DNA of 64,000 nt from assembly GCA_021234155.1 (NCBI GenBank), contig JAJEKV010000853.1:1-64000 (forward strand), given 5' to 3'. A program made the translations under genes and the position numbers. How positions within the stretch are numbered: the first letter of the stretch is position 1; the number at the start of each line of letters is the position of its first letter. Below the pieces are notes generated by a model. The model had not been told where the DNA came from. It ran no database searches and saw only the letters and a list, made by a program, of their open reading frames with translations. Below, piece by piece: positions 12,837 to 24,290 of the stretch. Source of the DNA: Isoetes taiwanensis. Taxonomy: Eukaryota; Streptophyta; Lycopodiopsida; Isoetales; Isoetaceae.

Positions 12837-12936
12837 TTACTTCATAAAGTTCAAGTTTCTTACTTGGTTCAATTCATTCATTGTGCTTACTTCATAAAGT
12901 TCAAGTTTCTTACTTGGTTCAATTCATTCATTGTGC
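12837..12936. repeat. Perfect 50-bp tandem duplication
   Basis: The unit starting TTACTTCATAAAGTTC and ending TTCATTGTGC occurs twice head to tail (12837-12886 and 12887-12936) without a mismatch, so it is recent compared with the decayed surroundings. The rest of 12732-13674 shows nothing coding. Confidence 0.9.
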
Positions 12937-13620
12937 AGAGTATGAGCTCTGTTGGGGTTTCCTAAAATGTTGTTATGATCCACCTTATGTTTTTCAAGTT
13001 CAAAGGATGTTTTATGTGCATGTTCTCTAGTGACCAATAATTTAAATTATCAGCACCCTCTTTTTCTGGATTTGACATGTTAATGAATTTATCTTTTTGC
13101 CAATAGCATCATCGATCTCAGCGACTTTTCTCGTAAGCAATTGTAGATCATCTGTTTTCATTGTGATTGTTATGAAAAATGACTTTCAAGTTGTAATATG
13201 GTTCCTATGTAGACGCTTTTGTATCAATCCAGCTTCTACTTGGGCAAATCAACATTTCATAAGGATTTTTTCTAGTGGATATTAGATTAAAACAATACCT
13301 AGGGATATTCTTGAGAACTTGGTAAAAGTTAAAGCAAAAGTGGATATCTGATGTGCTTCATGATCATTAGTTAGCATGGAGGACCAAGATTTCTCCTATG
13401 TTTCAGAACTTGCAGAAAAAAATGCACTGGTACTTTTATTAATAAATTTTGCATTGCAGGAATAATTTGCAAGAACACCATTCTCTCACAAAATCTTGCC
13501 CACGAGTTGAATCCTTGATTTTTATTGCCAATCCTTGATTTCTATTAGTTTTAGTCTAGAAGGAAATCATATAATGCATCACAATTGCTATTCTGGAGAT
13601 TCAATTTTGCCATTAGTTAT

Positions 13621-13656
13621 AAATCTATTCTATTCTATTCTATTCTATTCTATAAA
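13621..13656. repeat. (CTATT)n microsatellite
   Basis: About six pentanucleotide units, directly outside the Helitron 3' end. Confidence 0.85.
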
Positions 13657-13674
13657 TCTTGGCATTAAAAAAAA

Positions 13675-16411
13675 CTAGTAACGATGCCCAGCGTTGCTGG
13701 GCTTAATTTAAAAACCTGTAAATGTTAGGAATTTGTGCATTTGTTGGGCTTAATTTGAAACCCTGTAAACGTTAGAAATTTGTGCATTTGCGTACAGGCC
13801 ATTGAATAGAATAGAAATTGTGCATTTGCATGCATTAACATCTAGGCCATAGGATAAAGTTTTCTTACTTGCAAGGCTTAATTTAATATTCATTATTTTT
13901 GTTCCATGGCTTTTAACATATTGCAAGTTTATGTTTGGTATGTAATAGTTTGCATCTTCATATTGAAAGTTTATGTTTGGTATGTAATAGTTTGCATCTT
14001 CATGTAGAGTACTTGCAGGGCTTAATATTCACACTATTTTGATTTTTTTTTACTACAATTTTGGGTCTCATCTCTATCAAACAACAACTATGAATTCATT
14101 TTGTTTCATTATTTAGATGATCTTACAATAGATGTAATTTTCATTTTCATTTCTACTTCCGGCACCGCGTTCATGAGGTTGAGAGATACCCATGCATTTT
14201 GTTAGAAAACCTTTATTTACAAATGAAGATTTAGTTCTTATGTTGGTTTTTAGATGAGAAAGGACTACCCATAATAGTTGGACAATCTTTTAAGAGGTCG
14301 AGTTGGAGAACAAATGAAAATGCAATTGGTTTGATCAATATTCTATATTGGAAGATGGAATGCAACCTGATCATCACACATTGTTGGCCTATCATAATCT
14401 GGATGAATAAAAATTACATGATAAAGAAACATTTTGCATAATATAACCTGCAATATATGACCCAGACAAAGTTGAATAATACAAAGTCTCATTTTCCAAG
14501 CAATGACGGTTTGGGCTATGCCTAGCAAATGAAAGAGATTTTTGCAAACAATGTGCTTAGTCCCACTACTCAAACAACATTAATTCTACCATATTGGAAT
14601 TACAATACTTATATGTCTAGGCATTAAATAGACATATCTCGAGCAAAACCGGACAAAAAAAAAAAAAAAAACCTTCGTCTGCATAAAAACATCGTCATTC
14701 CTTGCTTGGCAAATGGCATTAAAGGCGACTGCATGAGCAGGGCAATGTTCTGATATAAAAATTTACAAAATTTCCGCTATGCCAAAAAACACATTGAGCA
14801 AGGTTTTGCAAAGCAAGTTCAAGTTCTAGATTTATTTTTTTAAATCATCATGAGCTGCAAACTTAGCTTCTCAAAAGCCATATCTTACGACATTTTTGTT
14901 GCGACAACGAAAAATGCTAACATAATGCTTGAACCTTCATAGGAGGGAATATGCATGATCAATGCCTCCAAAATATTTCTCAAGAAGCCTTTCGATAAGC
15001 ATGCCAACATATACAAATGCCAACAAAACCATTTTCACCCTCGAGCGGTAATTTGAATGAAGACCTGCGGATCCAACCTCTTAATGCTTTGTATCAAAAC
15101 TTAATCACGACTTTTGTAATTACTCTGAGATCACTACATCAAACACAAAAATATCATTATTCTTGCCCTTCTTCTACAATTTTTAGACACAAACTTCTAT
15201 TACTTGGCCCCTTATGGCGGATCTTTTTAAGGTAATATTTTTCATAACCAGAGTATGACAATGGCTCGGATGCAAGAGGGAAAAAAACACTTGCTCTCAA
15301 TACACAACGAACATCTTTGTTGGCATTTCCTTTCAACAACGACAAGCAATTGTAGAAAAAGAATACAAACACGAAGATACACAATTGTATCATAGTGGCC
15401 TCCAGTCCCTTGCATACATTGTGTTTGCAATCATTTTGTAGCGACCAAGGAGAGTGCACAAACGAAAAGCCACATAGGGCTTCTACTTGAGAAAGGTCGT
15501 CCAGGTGCAAAAGGCGGATATACAATTCAAACTTTGTACTGATTTTTTCGTATAAAATGTTTAACATCTTCTCTCACCCTTTGTGCTTAAACAACAACGC
15601 CAAGAGCATGGCGTTGCTGTAAATGGCTTGAGGGAATTAAACCCCCTTTCGAAAGTACCGACTACCACTTCAATAAGAATGGGGGAGGGTTAAAGAGCCC
15701 GGCTTTCTACGGTATAAGTTCTGAGACCTGCAAATGATATGTAAAAAGCGACATGAGCCTTTAAAGGTACATTTCTCCTCGAGGCATAAACGAAAGCGTG
15801 TAACTGTTGAATCTGCTTTGATTTACAGTCTGGTGCTCTGTACCAAGGGACAAACCAAAACAATTGTTGAGATTATTTATTCTACATGTAGAAAAGTTTG
15901 AAAGTATGCTTATAGGAACAATGGCTTCTTTACTTGCTATAATTTGTAGAGGCATAAAACGGAGGTCGAGGCATGAGAAGCAGAGAGACCAAGTCTATCT
16001 AGGACCGTTCCTATGCGTCCGTTTGACTCTACTTGGGTCTGAAGCTCCTATTCGGAATGTGTGGCTAATGCACTGTTCTTTGTCGTAAGATATGGTCTTC
16101 TATATCTGGATGCCCGATGTTTTACGTAAGAGCCATCCTCGATGCCATAGCCATAAAATCAGTCGCAATCTTTTCTTTCACAGAAGTAGACTATAGCAAC
16201 AGAAGAGCGGAAGCCACATATTCATCGAGAAGAAACCACCACATCTCGATCTAGGCGGGGAGATCCGAGATCGCGGTGCATATGGTTTTGTTGGGGTAAA
16301 AAGAAAAGGTTGAGTTTGTGTGGGCGGTCCGGATGGATCAAATAAGCATAGACCGTCGAGGATCTAGGGCGCGATGCACTACTTACACCAAAACATTATA
16401 ATATATAAAGA
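13675..16411 (-). mobile_element. Probable non-autonomous Helitron
   Basis: On the minus strand the 3' end shows the full Helitron signature: a GC-rich hairpin GCCCAGC-aac-GCTGGGC (13686-13702), a 7-nt spacer, terminal CTAG (13678 down to 13675), then a host T. The opposite end at 16411 reads A|TCTTTATATATTATAATG on the minus strand, so TC follows a host A as Helitrons require. Helitrons transpose by rolling circle with a RepHel protein; none is readable here, so it would depend on a partner. Inside lie repeats next to the 3' end (two ~51-bp units at about 13700-13800, two ~46-bp units at about 13920-14005) and an unidentified 136-codon minus ORF (15157-15567), possibly a captured fragment. 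The 3' end is strong; the 5' end is a pattern match only. Confidence 0.6.
15157..15567 (-). CDS. Unidentified 136-codon ORF inside the Helitron
   Basis: An open frame containing a hydrophobic stretch (CIFVFVFFFYNCLSLL, about residues 84-99) with charged flanks. I recognise no family. It is the longest open frame in the proposed Helitron and may be part of a captured gene or a chance ORF; there is no supporting splice structure that I can see. Confidence 0.2.
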   Translation of the reverse strand: MLNILYEKISTKFELYIRLLHLDDLSQVEALCGFSFVHSPWSLQNDCKHNVCKGLEATMIQLCIFVFVFFFYNCLSLLKGNANKDVRCVLRASVFFPLASEPLSYSGYEKYYLKKIRHKGPSNRSLCLKIVEEGQE

Positions 16412-17339
16412 TGGGGGGGTGAAAAAGAAGGCTCTCATAAGCATGTTACTATGCACAATCAGAGACAAATTGACCACCAAGGATTATCCATTATAATATG
16501 AAGAATGCTGGAGAAAGTAGAACTGAGTCTGATATAGATAAAACGAGAGGAACAATATCAAAATTGCAGAACCTGACATTCACTACAAAACCATAAAGCC
16601 ATTTCAGAGAAATAGAATGAAAATCAAGGGATTAGAGGCACAACATGCTACTCCCAAAGTGGCCCAGTGTAGAGTTAAGTTAGAATGAGAAATATAAAGC
16701 TCTTCTCGTGGTCAATGATACAGAATGAGGATGCATATTATCATGTGGAGATGCAACAAGGCCTTCAAGCATGGAGTTTTACTAGTTTTAGTGTTTTGCC
16801 AAAACTAGGGGATTATACTTATATTAGAACCCTTTCCTGACCAATATTGAATGTAAACTATGTTAATTGCCTTTATGTGATATTTTGATGGTTTACATTT
16901 AACATCAAGAACAATGGCCTGCCATAGCCTAATGTAAGGTAATGGCAATGCATATTCATGCATAGTCGATTTTCTAAGCCATGTCTGTTTGCACTACGTC
17001 TGTTTGCACCGAGTTGAACAAAAGAAATGTTCGCGGCGGCCTTGGCCGCGGCGATAAATTTCTTGTAATTATAATTATATGGCAGTCCTAAAATGTGACG
17101 TAGTCGAAAATCACCCTTATATCCATCCAGATTGCTTGAATCATTAAGCTAAATCATAAATAAAAGGCACTACAAATGTGAAAGCCATAACGTAAAGCAC
17201 TCTCTCGGGAGCAAGAAAGAAAAAAAAAAAAAAAGATTTCCATGTGAACTACCACTGATCTGTTGTAACTTGTAATGCACAGATCTATCGCTAGACTTTG
17301 GCAAGCTTCCTTTGTGGGTGAGATTTCTCAAGTACTATG
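16412..17339. other. Spacer between the Helitron and UTP18
   Basis: AT-rich with no gene seen. A short GC-rich palindrome (GCGGCCTTGGCCGC, near 17035-17052) stands out. The stretch just below 17570 is the likely 3' UTR of UTP18, with an AATAAA-like signal on the minus strand near 17375. Confidence 0.4.
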
Positions 17340-17569
17340 ATACAGTTAGTACTACCATTGTAATTATCAGAATTTTATTGCAAGAGTATCATAAACTCCA
17401 TAAACAGTTGGAACTAAATGTCAGCACAACTTGTTTCTGAAGCCCTTTCCCAAGATTTTATCGAAGACAGACTCGCATTGAGAAACAGCTGCATCAACGA
17501 ATATAGAAGCAACCCGTGTGTGCAAATGCATGAAAACTCATTCATGAAATCCAGGTAGTTCCCCCACAA

Positions 17570-19150
17570 TCAAGCATGCTCATAATGCTTCAGCCTGTAA
17601 AGGAGAACTTTTCCTGCTGCATTCCCCACTGCTAGATATCCTCCTCCTGGACTAAAATCCAAAGCATTCACATATTGCAATGGAGTATTTGCAGTGGGCC
17701 AGTTTGAGAACACTGTAAACGAGGGAAGATGCAATAATCTGAGGGCATTCTTTTTCATGCGAGAGCAGACTGCAAGAATTTGGGAATCACAGTTAAATTT
17801 CAAGACATCAATAGCAGTTGTCAAGTTCATTACTGTCTTGAGAGGCTTTGAAACGCCCCCTAAGAAGTCATCCTTGTTATAAATATTAACCACCCCAGCA
17901 TCGGATCCTGAAGCCAGAAACTGGTTATTATTGGAAAGACATAATGATGTGGAGGTAATGCAACCTTCATCCCTAGCTTTATAAATGCATCTTCTCATTC
18001 TTAAATCCCAGCAATAAATTTCACCATCACCACCAGAACTCATCAACTGTTGGCCATCGCTTGTAAATGCCAACGCCCTGGCAGAGCCATTCATCTTCAA
18101 TGTGCCAATCAAGTGCTTTGTACTCAAAGATGAAAGCATGATATAGCCTCCATTGCCTATAAAAGCAGCAATTTTGCTATCCGGTGCCAATTCAAAATTC
18201 TGTAAGCTTTTCTCTTCCCTCCCCACAAGAGGAGTAATTCTTTCAACTTTTCCACCGAGCAGATCATACAGGTAATAATATTTCCTTCTGGAAGCTGCAA
18301 CAACCTTTGTCCCATCCTGGGTAAAAGACGCTTTATGTATGGGAAAATTATCCAGAAAAATACTCTGAACTTTTGGATTGTGCTTTCCATCAATGTGGAA
18401 AAACCTCAATCTTTTGTCAAATCCTGCAGTCATCAGTACTTGAGCATTCCTATGGAATTCAACTGACTGCACTACAGCATTACCTCTATCTTCAGCATTA
18501 GCATCATGCATTTTTGATATATCTATCATACCTTCTGGAAGCCGCGATCTGTTCTTTACAACCAGGTCATCATTTTTCAAGAGTATATCAGCTCCCCCAT
18601 CATCTACAGTCCCACCCTCATCTTCCTCATCCTCTGACTCTGATCCACTGGACTTTCTACTTCTTCCTTTCTGTTCGGATGGCAACTCCGCCCAGTCTGT
18701 GCCTGGATTGAGCTTGGCATGTTGAGCCCTAATTCTAGAAATGTACTCAGATGCTTTGATAAATTCATCATCATTTTCTCTCATAAGCCGGTTCCTTCTT
18801 TTGTCTGCAGCTATTTTAACGACAGCCTCTTCCTCTTCTTCATCAACCCATACAGGCTTTCTTTCAGCCAGAATCGGTGAGTCGCCATCAGTTTCTACAT
18901 CTACTTTCACACTTGGATCGTTCTCCTGTTTATGTTGGGTTGCAAAATCCAAGTTAGAGTCGAATTCCTTACCAAATTCTTCTTCAATTCCTTCGGCGAG
19001 CCTCCCGAATAGAAGCTTTTGCAAACGATCAGCCTCCTCGGCATCTTCCTTAGACACACCCGGAGCAGTCTTAGAGGCAACCCTGCTTCTCTTTTTTCCA
19101 CGCTTGGCCTGGAGAGGTGCCGCCATAGCCTCGTCCCCTTCCATGGCCAT
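17570..19150 (-). CDS. UTP18: UTP18, U3 snoRNA-associated WD40 protein of the SSU processome
   Basis: Intact 526-residue protein encoded by a single exon. Utp18 belongs to the UTP-B subcomplex, which binds the 5' external spacer of pre-rRNA in the nucleolus and is needed for 18S rRNA maturation. The N-terminal ~200 residues are basic then acidic (KRGKKRSR near the start; DEEEEEAVV and SESEDEEDEGG), the usual disordered arm. A seven-blade WD40 propeller follows to the C-terminus, with diagnostic blocks FDKRLRFFHIDGK, SSGGDGEIYCWDLRMRRCI and the ending GYLAVGNAAGKVLLYRLKHY. Length fits plant and animal homologues (about 530-560). The start is the ATG at 19148-19150 (MAMEGDEA); the codon before it is TTG and is not needed. 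A telo-box-like motif and TATA-like sequence lie just upstream. No frameshift or missing block is visible, so it should be functional. Confidence 0.95.
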   Translation of the reverse strand: MAMEGDEAMAAPLQAKRGKKRSRVASKTAPGVSKEDAEEADRLQKLLFGRLAEGIEEEFGKEFDSNLDFATQHKQENDPSVKVDVETDGDSPILAERKPVWVDEEEEEAVVKIAADKRRNRLMRENDDEFIKASEYISRIRAQHAKLNPGTDWAELPSEQKGRSRKSSGSESEDEEDEGGTVDDGGADILLKNDDLVVKNRSRLPEGMIDISKMHDANAEDRGNAVVQSVEFHRNAQVLMTAGFDKRLRFFHIDGKHNPKVQSIFLDNFPIHKASFTQDGTKVVAASRRKYYYLYDLLGGKVERITPLVGREEKSLQNFELAPDSKIAAFIGNGGYIMLSSLSTKHLIGTLKMNGSARALAFTSDGQQLMSSGGDGEIYCWDLRMRRCIYKARDEGCITSTSLCLSNNNQFLASGSDAGVVNIYNKDDFLGGVSKPLKTVMNLTTAIDVLKFNCDSQILAVCSRMKKNALRLLHLPSFTVFSNWPTANTPLQYVNALDFSPGGGYLAVGNAAGKVLLYRLKHYEHA

Positions 19151-19170
19151 CAAAAGGGTTCCAACTGTCC

Positions 19171-19187
19171 AACCCTAAAACCCTAGG
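19171..19187 (-). promoter_or_regulatory. Telo-box-like element of UTP18
   Basis: AACCCTAAAACCCTAGG lies 21-37 bases before the UTP18 ATG; two overlapping CCCTAA cores. Telo-boxes (AAACCCTA) are typical of plant ribosome-biogenesis and ribosomal-protein promoters, usually close to the transcription start. An AT-rich TATA-like run sits about 10-20 bases further up (19190-19205). Confidence 0.6.
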
Positions 19188-19307
19188 TATAACATAATAT
19201 ATGTTTTTAGGGCGCATTCCCGGTGAAGGTGCTATCGCATAGAGGGTTGTACTCTTGGACAGTCTACAAGACGAACACGTGGCATGAATTAGCGCAATCG
19301 CCTATCG

Positions 19308-19654
19308 TAGTGGTGGTCTAGTGGTAAGATCTTAGGTTGGGGTGATCCCCACAAAGATCAAAACCCACTGTCTACCATTCGATGTGGGCGGGTGCAAGTC
19401 CCACCATCTGTGCCTTAAAAACAAAGGTGTTCACGTAGGGTCGCCCTCTGGTGGTCTGAGAGTGTGTTTTCATGTTGCTTGTTGTCGTTTCGTTTTCATA
19501 TTTCTTGTTGGGTCATTTCATGTGTCGGGGCTTATTAATAGTTTGAACGGAGAGTTTTGTTTTGTGTTGTTTTAATTTCTTTTGTCTATGAATTATACAT
19601 GGACCAACAAGAGGCTTGCTAATTATCCCTCAAAAGAAAAAAGAAAAAAAAAAA
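19308..19654 (+). mobile_element. tRNA-derived SINE
   Basis: A tRNA-like head has a box A match TGGTCTAGTGG (19314-19324) and a box B match GGGTGCAAGTCCC (19390-19402), at pol III spacing. A body of about 230 bp follows, ending in an A-rich tail of the AAAAGAAAAAAG type (about 19632-19654). Head, body and tail of about 347 bp fit a plant SINE. No clear target-site duplication was found. It lies 160 bp upstream of UTP18 in divergent orientation and could influence that promoter; that is inference. Confidence 0.6.
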
Positions 19655-20649
19655 GGCCTTGCGAAGCTCGGTGCCTAGACCAATTGAGATTGACGTGATC
19701 ATGTTCTTTGTCTATAATACATTAGGCATTCGTGAAGAATGCTTTGTGTAGTTATATTAGTAATGGAAATTATGCAGGGCCTATATTAATACATTCTTTC
19801 ATTTTCTTAGTGAATACATATAAATATTAAGAATAGAATACCCAATGGTTAAAAAGAAGCAATTCGTGCTTTGATAATATAACAATCGCATTTCGAATAT
19901 GCGCGTTTACATGCTTTGCTAATGTAGTAATCCCATTTCTAATATGCGTGTTTAAGTTGGTTGGTGTCAGTTAATTTTGGGTACAAACTATCAAGGAGAT
20001 TTAACAACATGCTGAAAGCATTTAACATATTAATGGAAAACCAAATGGCATTGTTACAATATAATGCCATTGTTACAATATGTTGTAGCTCATATAGCCC
20101 AGAACATCTTATCGAATTGTATCTCACTTTAGGGCCTTTAACCGTTTTGAGCTTTATGCTATGGTGTCCATACTTTATATGGATAGTGACATGCTTTTCT
20201 ATATAAGGAAATGAATAGTTGATGATGCCTTTCACTTTATGTGGATCAAGAAAACCACTCGTGTAACTATGCCCTTCAACCTTCAGGGCTTTCAGCTTTG
20301 TAAATGACAGCTGTTGCAAATGGTTACCCTACTAAGATGAGCAGAGATCTGTTTCTAGCATGGTGCTTATGACTTGAGATCCCTGACATGAGATGTTTAT
20401 TATTCCTTTTGCCCATCCTTTACATACCTTGTAGCAAGAGGCGTCATCACTGCATGTTTTGCATCAATACATTCTATGCCTTCTGCTATGTGCATATAGA
20501 CAAAAGCCATGAGCATACTTTTATGGACCATCCATGCATTCTTGTCTCGTCTCGTCTAGCAATATGGTTCCTAAGGTGTAGGGAACGAAGGTTGCTGGTA
20601 TTTCAAAGTGGTTGCTAGAAAATTTGCATTGCACATTGTCTAAAAAATT
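19655..20649. other. Spacer without a recognised gene
   Basis: AT-rich. A minus-strand 126-codon open frame (19939-20319) has no recognisable motif and looks like chance. A short direct repeat, ACAATATAATGCCATTGTTACAATAT, cut here to its core GCCATTGTTACAATA, is near 20050-20080. Confidence 0.35.
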
Positions 20650-21918
20650 TATGCTCCGTGGTTCAGCTCGAACGAGCATTTACCACAACTCTTCAATACG
20701 TTTTGGCGCAATGATTGAGGATCTGCCTTCATTGTAGCCAATGCCCCTCCTAATGGATATCCGAGGAATTTGTCAAGCAATGCTCCCACCATTGTCACAC
20801 TTAGCATCTTGCATCCAATGTTTCAATGTCACCGAACATTGTTAACTCCTCCGTCATGCCGTCGTTCTTGCACTTCTCGCAGACCATCCGACACTACCTT
20901 CTTGCAATCATTGCACGTCCTCACGACCTTGTTGTCGCCAGTTATATTCAATCTCAATGTGCCTGAGACCTGCACATCCAAAAATATTTGATTAGTATAA
21001 AGTCGTATCAAAGAAGGTGACAAGCAAGGACAATTTTGGCTTAGGTTTAGCAGCAAAACGTGTGCCTTGGTATTATCTAGAACATGTGCTGCAAAGACTT
21101 CATCTGTGAGTGTCGGCACTATGTCATCGTCTGGAAACCATAATTCATCTGGAAACCAGCTTGACACTGCGTCCTCTACAATCTTGGATGCCATTGTAGC
21201 CTTTGCAGATGTTAAACTAGTTTGGCCATGGAACGTACTGATCTTTAAGGTCTTGAATAAGACAATGGGTTTACGCCCTAAAAGAATCAAGTGCTTGAGC
21301 TTCTCAAACACATGTGCCTGTTCAGGCCAGAACTTTAATTCTGCAACATCCTTTTCGCCACACACATCTGCGACTAGCAAACAAGGGAACAACCCATGTT
21401 CTTTGATTCCGACAATAACAACTAGCAGATTGATGTGTATAGGTTGGTCATGGGTCATGCTTAACAGTGACCGAATGTTTGCACCATCTGTGGGCAATAG
21501 GAAAGCAAAACTCCAGACCCTTCAATAGATGCCACCTCGGTGTTCCTTAAAATCTTTATGGTGTTCACACAATCTCCGAACTCATACAACGGATTTCTCT
21601 TCCTTATACCTATGTATGAGATCCAAAAGCCTAGTCTCAACATGGTTTGCCATTCCACGCCTCGTTCCTCGCCAGCAGTTACCGAATTGTGTGCATTGCA
21701 TGCTCGTCCACGACGTCCACATTCAACACCCTATAATTGTTAGATGTTTCTCGTAGCAAGTTCCCATATTGGATTAGAACGAGCACATGTATCTCGTTTC
21801 CAGGAGCAGCGAACAAACAAGTTGATTTCTGGATCGCTTTTGTTGACTTTGTATTGGGCATGTCAATAGAATCCCCGCATGTCGCGCGCTTGGTGCCACT
21901 AGATGATGCCATCTGCAC
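20650..21918 (-). pseudogene. RPA1-like (replication protein A large subunit) OB-fold pseudogene
   Basis: Several minus-strand frames in order: 21679-21918 (ASSSGTKRATCGDS, then LVLIQYGNLLRETSNNYRVL), 21461-21658, 20829-21497 (222 codons) and about 20650-20800. The long frame has features of an RPA DNA-binding OB fold: LLVADVCGEKDVAELKFWPE, a GRKPIVLFKTLKISTFHGQ strand pair and a SLTSAKAT loop, followed by TCNDCKKVV, which resembles the start of the DBD-C zinc ribbon (CNKKV). The last part (GALLDKFLGYPLG, then KCSFELN) fits the end of that domain. RPA coats single-stranded DNA in replication and repair; plant Helitrons also carry RPA-like ORFs, so this could derive from either source. Frame breaks between blocks may be introns or damage. 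Confidence 0.5.
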
Positions 21919-22400
21919 TATCGCACTAGTTAATGGGATCCGAAAGGAACGAGGATAAGCAATAAAGCTTTACTTATTGGTGGTTGCAAGGCTCGCTCCT
22001 GCAACATTTTTATATATTATGGCAAAAAAAGGGTGTGTTAGTTATAGTACCCCGTATGTTTTCGTGCCACCTGAAGTTGAAGGTTGCCTAAGGATACCAT
22101 TAGAAATAGCACCATTTCAAAATAGCACACATATGGCCTTGGGGCCAATCTGAGAGAATGACATGGTCTTCATTGCAACATCCTATAAATAAATTTGTGC
22201 ATAGAAAGGCAACGAAATACTGGTTTTACATATCTGAATCATGAATGCAAATGGCAGAAGGGTTTATCTCTCCAGCAACAATGGTTATAGCATGGGGAGT
22301 AAATCCTTGTCCTACAAGCCCTGCCAGCCACGCACCTACTAAGCATATATCCACATTGCAAGTCTAGTGTCAAAGGCATGGAAAGGAAACACATACACAT

Positions 22401-22925
22401 GCTGACCAATACTAAGATACTAGAAAAAACTTTGTAAGTATATGTTATGAATCTAGAAGAACATAGAACATGAACAGATATTGAGTGATAGATATTGAGT
22501 GCAACTTTTAGATGTGGTTACTAGCATAAAATGCACTTGTGTACATTCAAAGCCATAGAACTAGATCCTAGTGCAAAAAAAAATTGAGCAAAGCATATAG
22601 AGAAAGGAAGAAGAAGTACGAGAGAGCATACAGAAAAAGTACGAGAAGAAGATGTTCCAAGAGCAGCAAACTGATTTTTTTTGCCAAAGCTAGGAGGGCG
22701 ACCTTGTTTCTTCTCAGAAAAGGGAGGAGAAAAAGGGCCTACAGCAGCCAACAGAGCTAAAGCCAATGCCATAGTCCCAGGAGGAGTGGAAGCTCCATCG
22801 CCAACACTAAGATACCAGAAAAAACTCTGTAAGTATATATTATGAATCTGGAAGAACATATAAGCATGAATAGATATTGAGTGCAACTTTTAGATCTGGT
22901 TACTAGCACATAATGCACTTTTAGT
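22401..22925. repeat. Direct duplication, ~120-bp copies 395 bp apart
   Basis: Copy 1 (about 22405-22535) and copy 2 (about 22800-22922) share CTAAGATAC..AGAAAAAACT, GTAAGTATAT.TTATGAATCT, AGATATTGAGTGCAACTTTT and TGGTTACTAGCA. The rest of 21930-23590 shows no gene I can support. Confidence 0.75.
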
Positions 22926-24185
22926 AGTGCATTGCAGACTGGCCAGAGGATGGTCGTGCCTATATGGCTCTTGCAAAAATCCTCATCAAGCAGGAACTTT
23001 TTGAAGATGGATGTCAAGCTACCCTGGTGAAAATACGTATCTTTGGCAGGTAATTGCATTTTTGGGTTTCTCTTTTCTTGAATTTGGCAAAAGGCTTCTG
23101 CATAAGCTGTATCATTTTCTGCGAGCTACATCATTTTTTTAGGCCTGGGCCGATGATAGAACACTAGAAACTAATGCGACAACAATGTTGGACCAATAAA
23201 CCATCCTACTATGCCATATCTAGATGAAATAATGCTCCACTTGTATGGCCATCAAACACTAGTAATAACGCAACATAGGTTATCTCTGTCACAATCCTTG
23301 ACAGCAATTGACAATTCACCTTCAGAGCATTTTTTGATGTCACGGAAAGCCCATATGACATAAATAGAGTCTGCCCAATTCACACCATTATGGAGTTAGT
23401 TGAATGGATAAATAGTATCACAAAACATATAGCTTTGGCACTAAAGAACGTAGCAAAATCTAATGCAATAATGTCTACAAGTTATGAATATATTAGCGTG
23501 TGAAATCAATGATTCAATTTTTGCATGCCTTTCCTAGATCTCTGTCTTCCACATGGTTCTCATTCAATGCAAACTACGACTAATGAAGAGAACAAAGTTT
23601 AAAATGAAACGCACTAATTTGCTCCAAACGCACTTTAAAAGGAATCTTTGAAAGATTCCCTAAAATTCCCCAAAAAAGGTCCATTTTCTCGGTATAGTTG
23701 TGACATGTGTGACAATTTGAATATTTTAGGCACCATTTTTTGAGGGGGAATTTGAACTCGGCTTCCATTAAAAAATTTGATACCCTTTTTGGCCCCCTAG
23801 TTTGCTTTGAGAAATAGTAACATTTTTCAAGGACTAAAAAAAATAGACATTGAAAAAAAACAACAAGTCTACTAGAGTGCCAAAAGGTATTATATTTAAA
23901 GTTTTAAAATCATTACGAGGGATTATGAACAAAATTGTAAAAAAATTCAACATATTTTGACATTGTCTCCTTTGAAGCTCACTCTTGCCTTATATACATG
24001 CTCTTATTTGCTCTGTAGGCTAACGCTATAGACTTACGTATCTGAGAGATGGCCATATAAGTATCAAGCTTGACTTTTTCAAAATTTATAATGTATTTAT
24101 TTTTTGTAGTCCATAGTTTCTTCCAAACAAATTCATTCATACCACAATAGATAGTAATGTGTGGACATAGTCGCGGATAGTTCAC

Positions 24186-24290
24186 GGTATAAATTTATAC
24201 CGCCAAGAGGACTCAAGCGGTATATTATACGCTCTCTCGGTATAAATTTATGCTGAACTCTCTCGGTATAAATTTATACGCGAGTCTCTC
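24186..24290. repeat. Cluster of GGTATAAATTTATACC palindromes
   Basis: A perfect 16-bp palindrome GGTATAAATTTATACC and three decayed copies, each preceded by CTCTCTC, occur in about 100 bp. Related palindromes recur at 28058-28125. Confidence 0.75.

Noticed and set aside
14700-15010. Degenerate PPR or transposase on the minus strand
   Set aside because: A few suggestive residues only; stops in all frames and no motif order.
18741-19178. 145-codon plus-strand ORF opposite the UTP18 N-terminus
   Set aside because: Serine-rich antisense shadow of the acidic arm of UTP18.
19314-19402. Functional tRNA gene
   Set aside because: Box A and B match, but no acceptor stem or anticodon arm folds properly, and an A-tailed body follows, as in a SINE.
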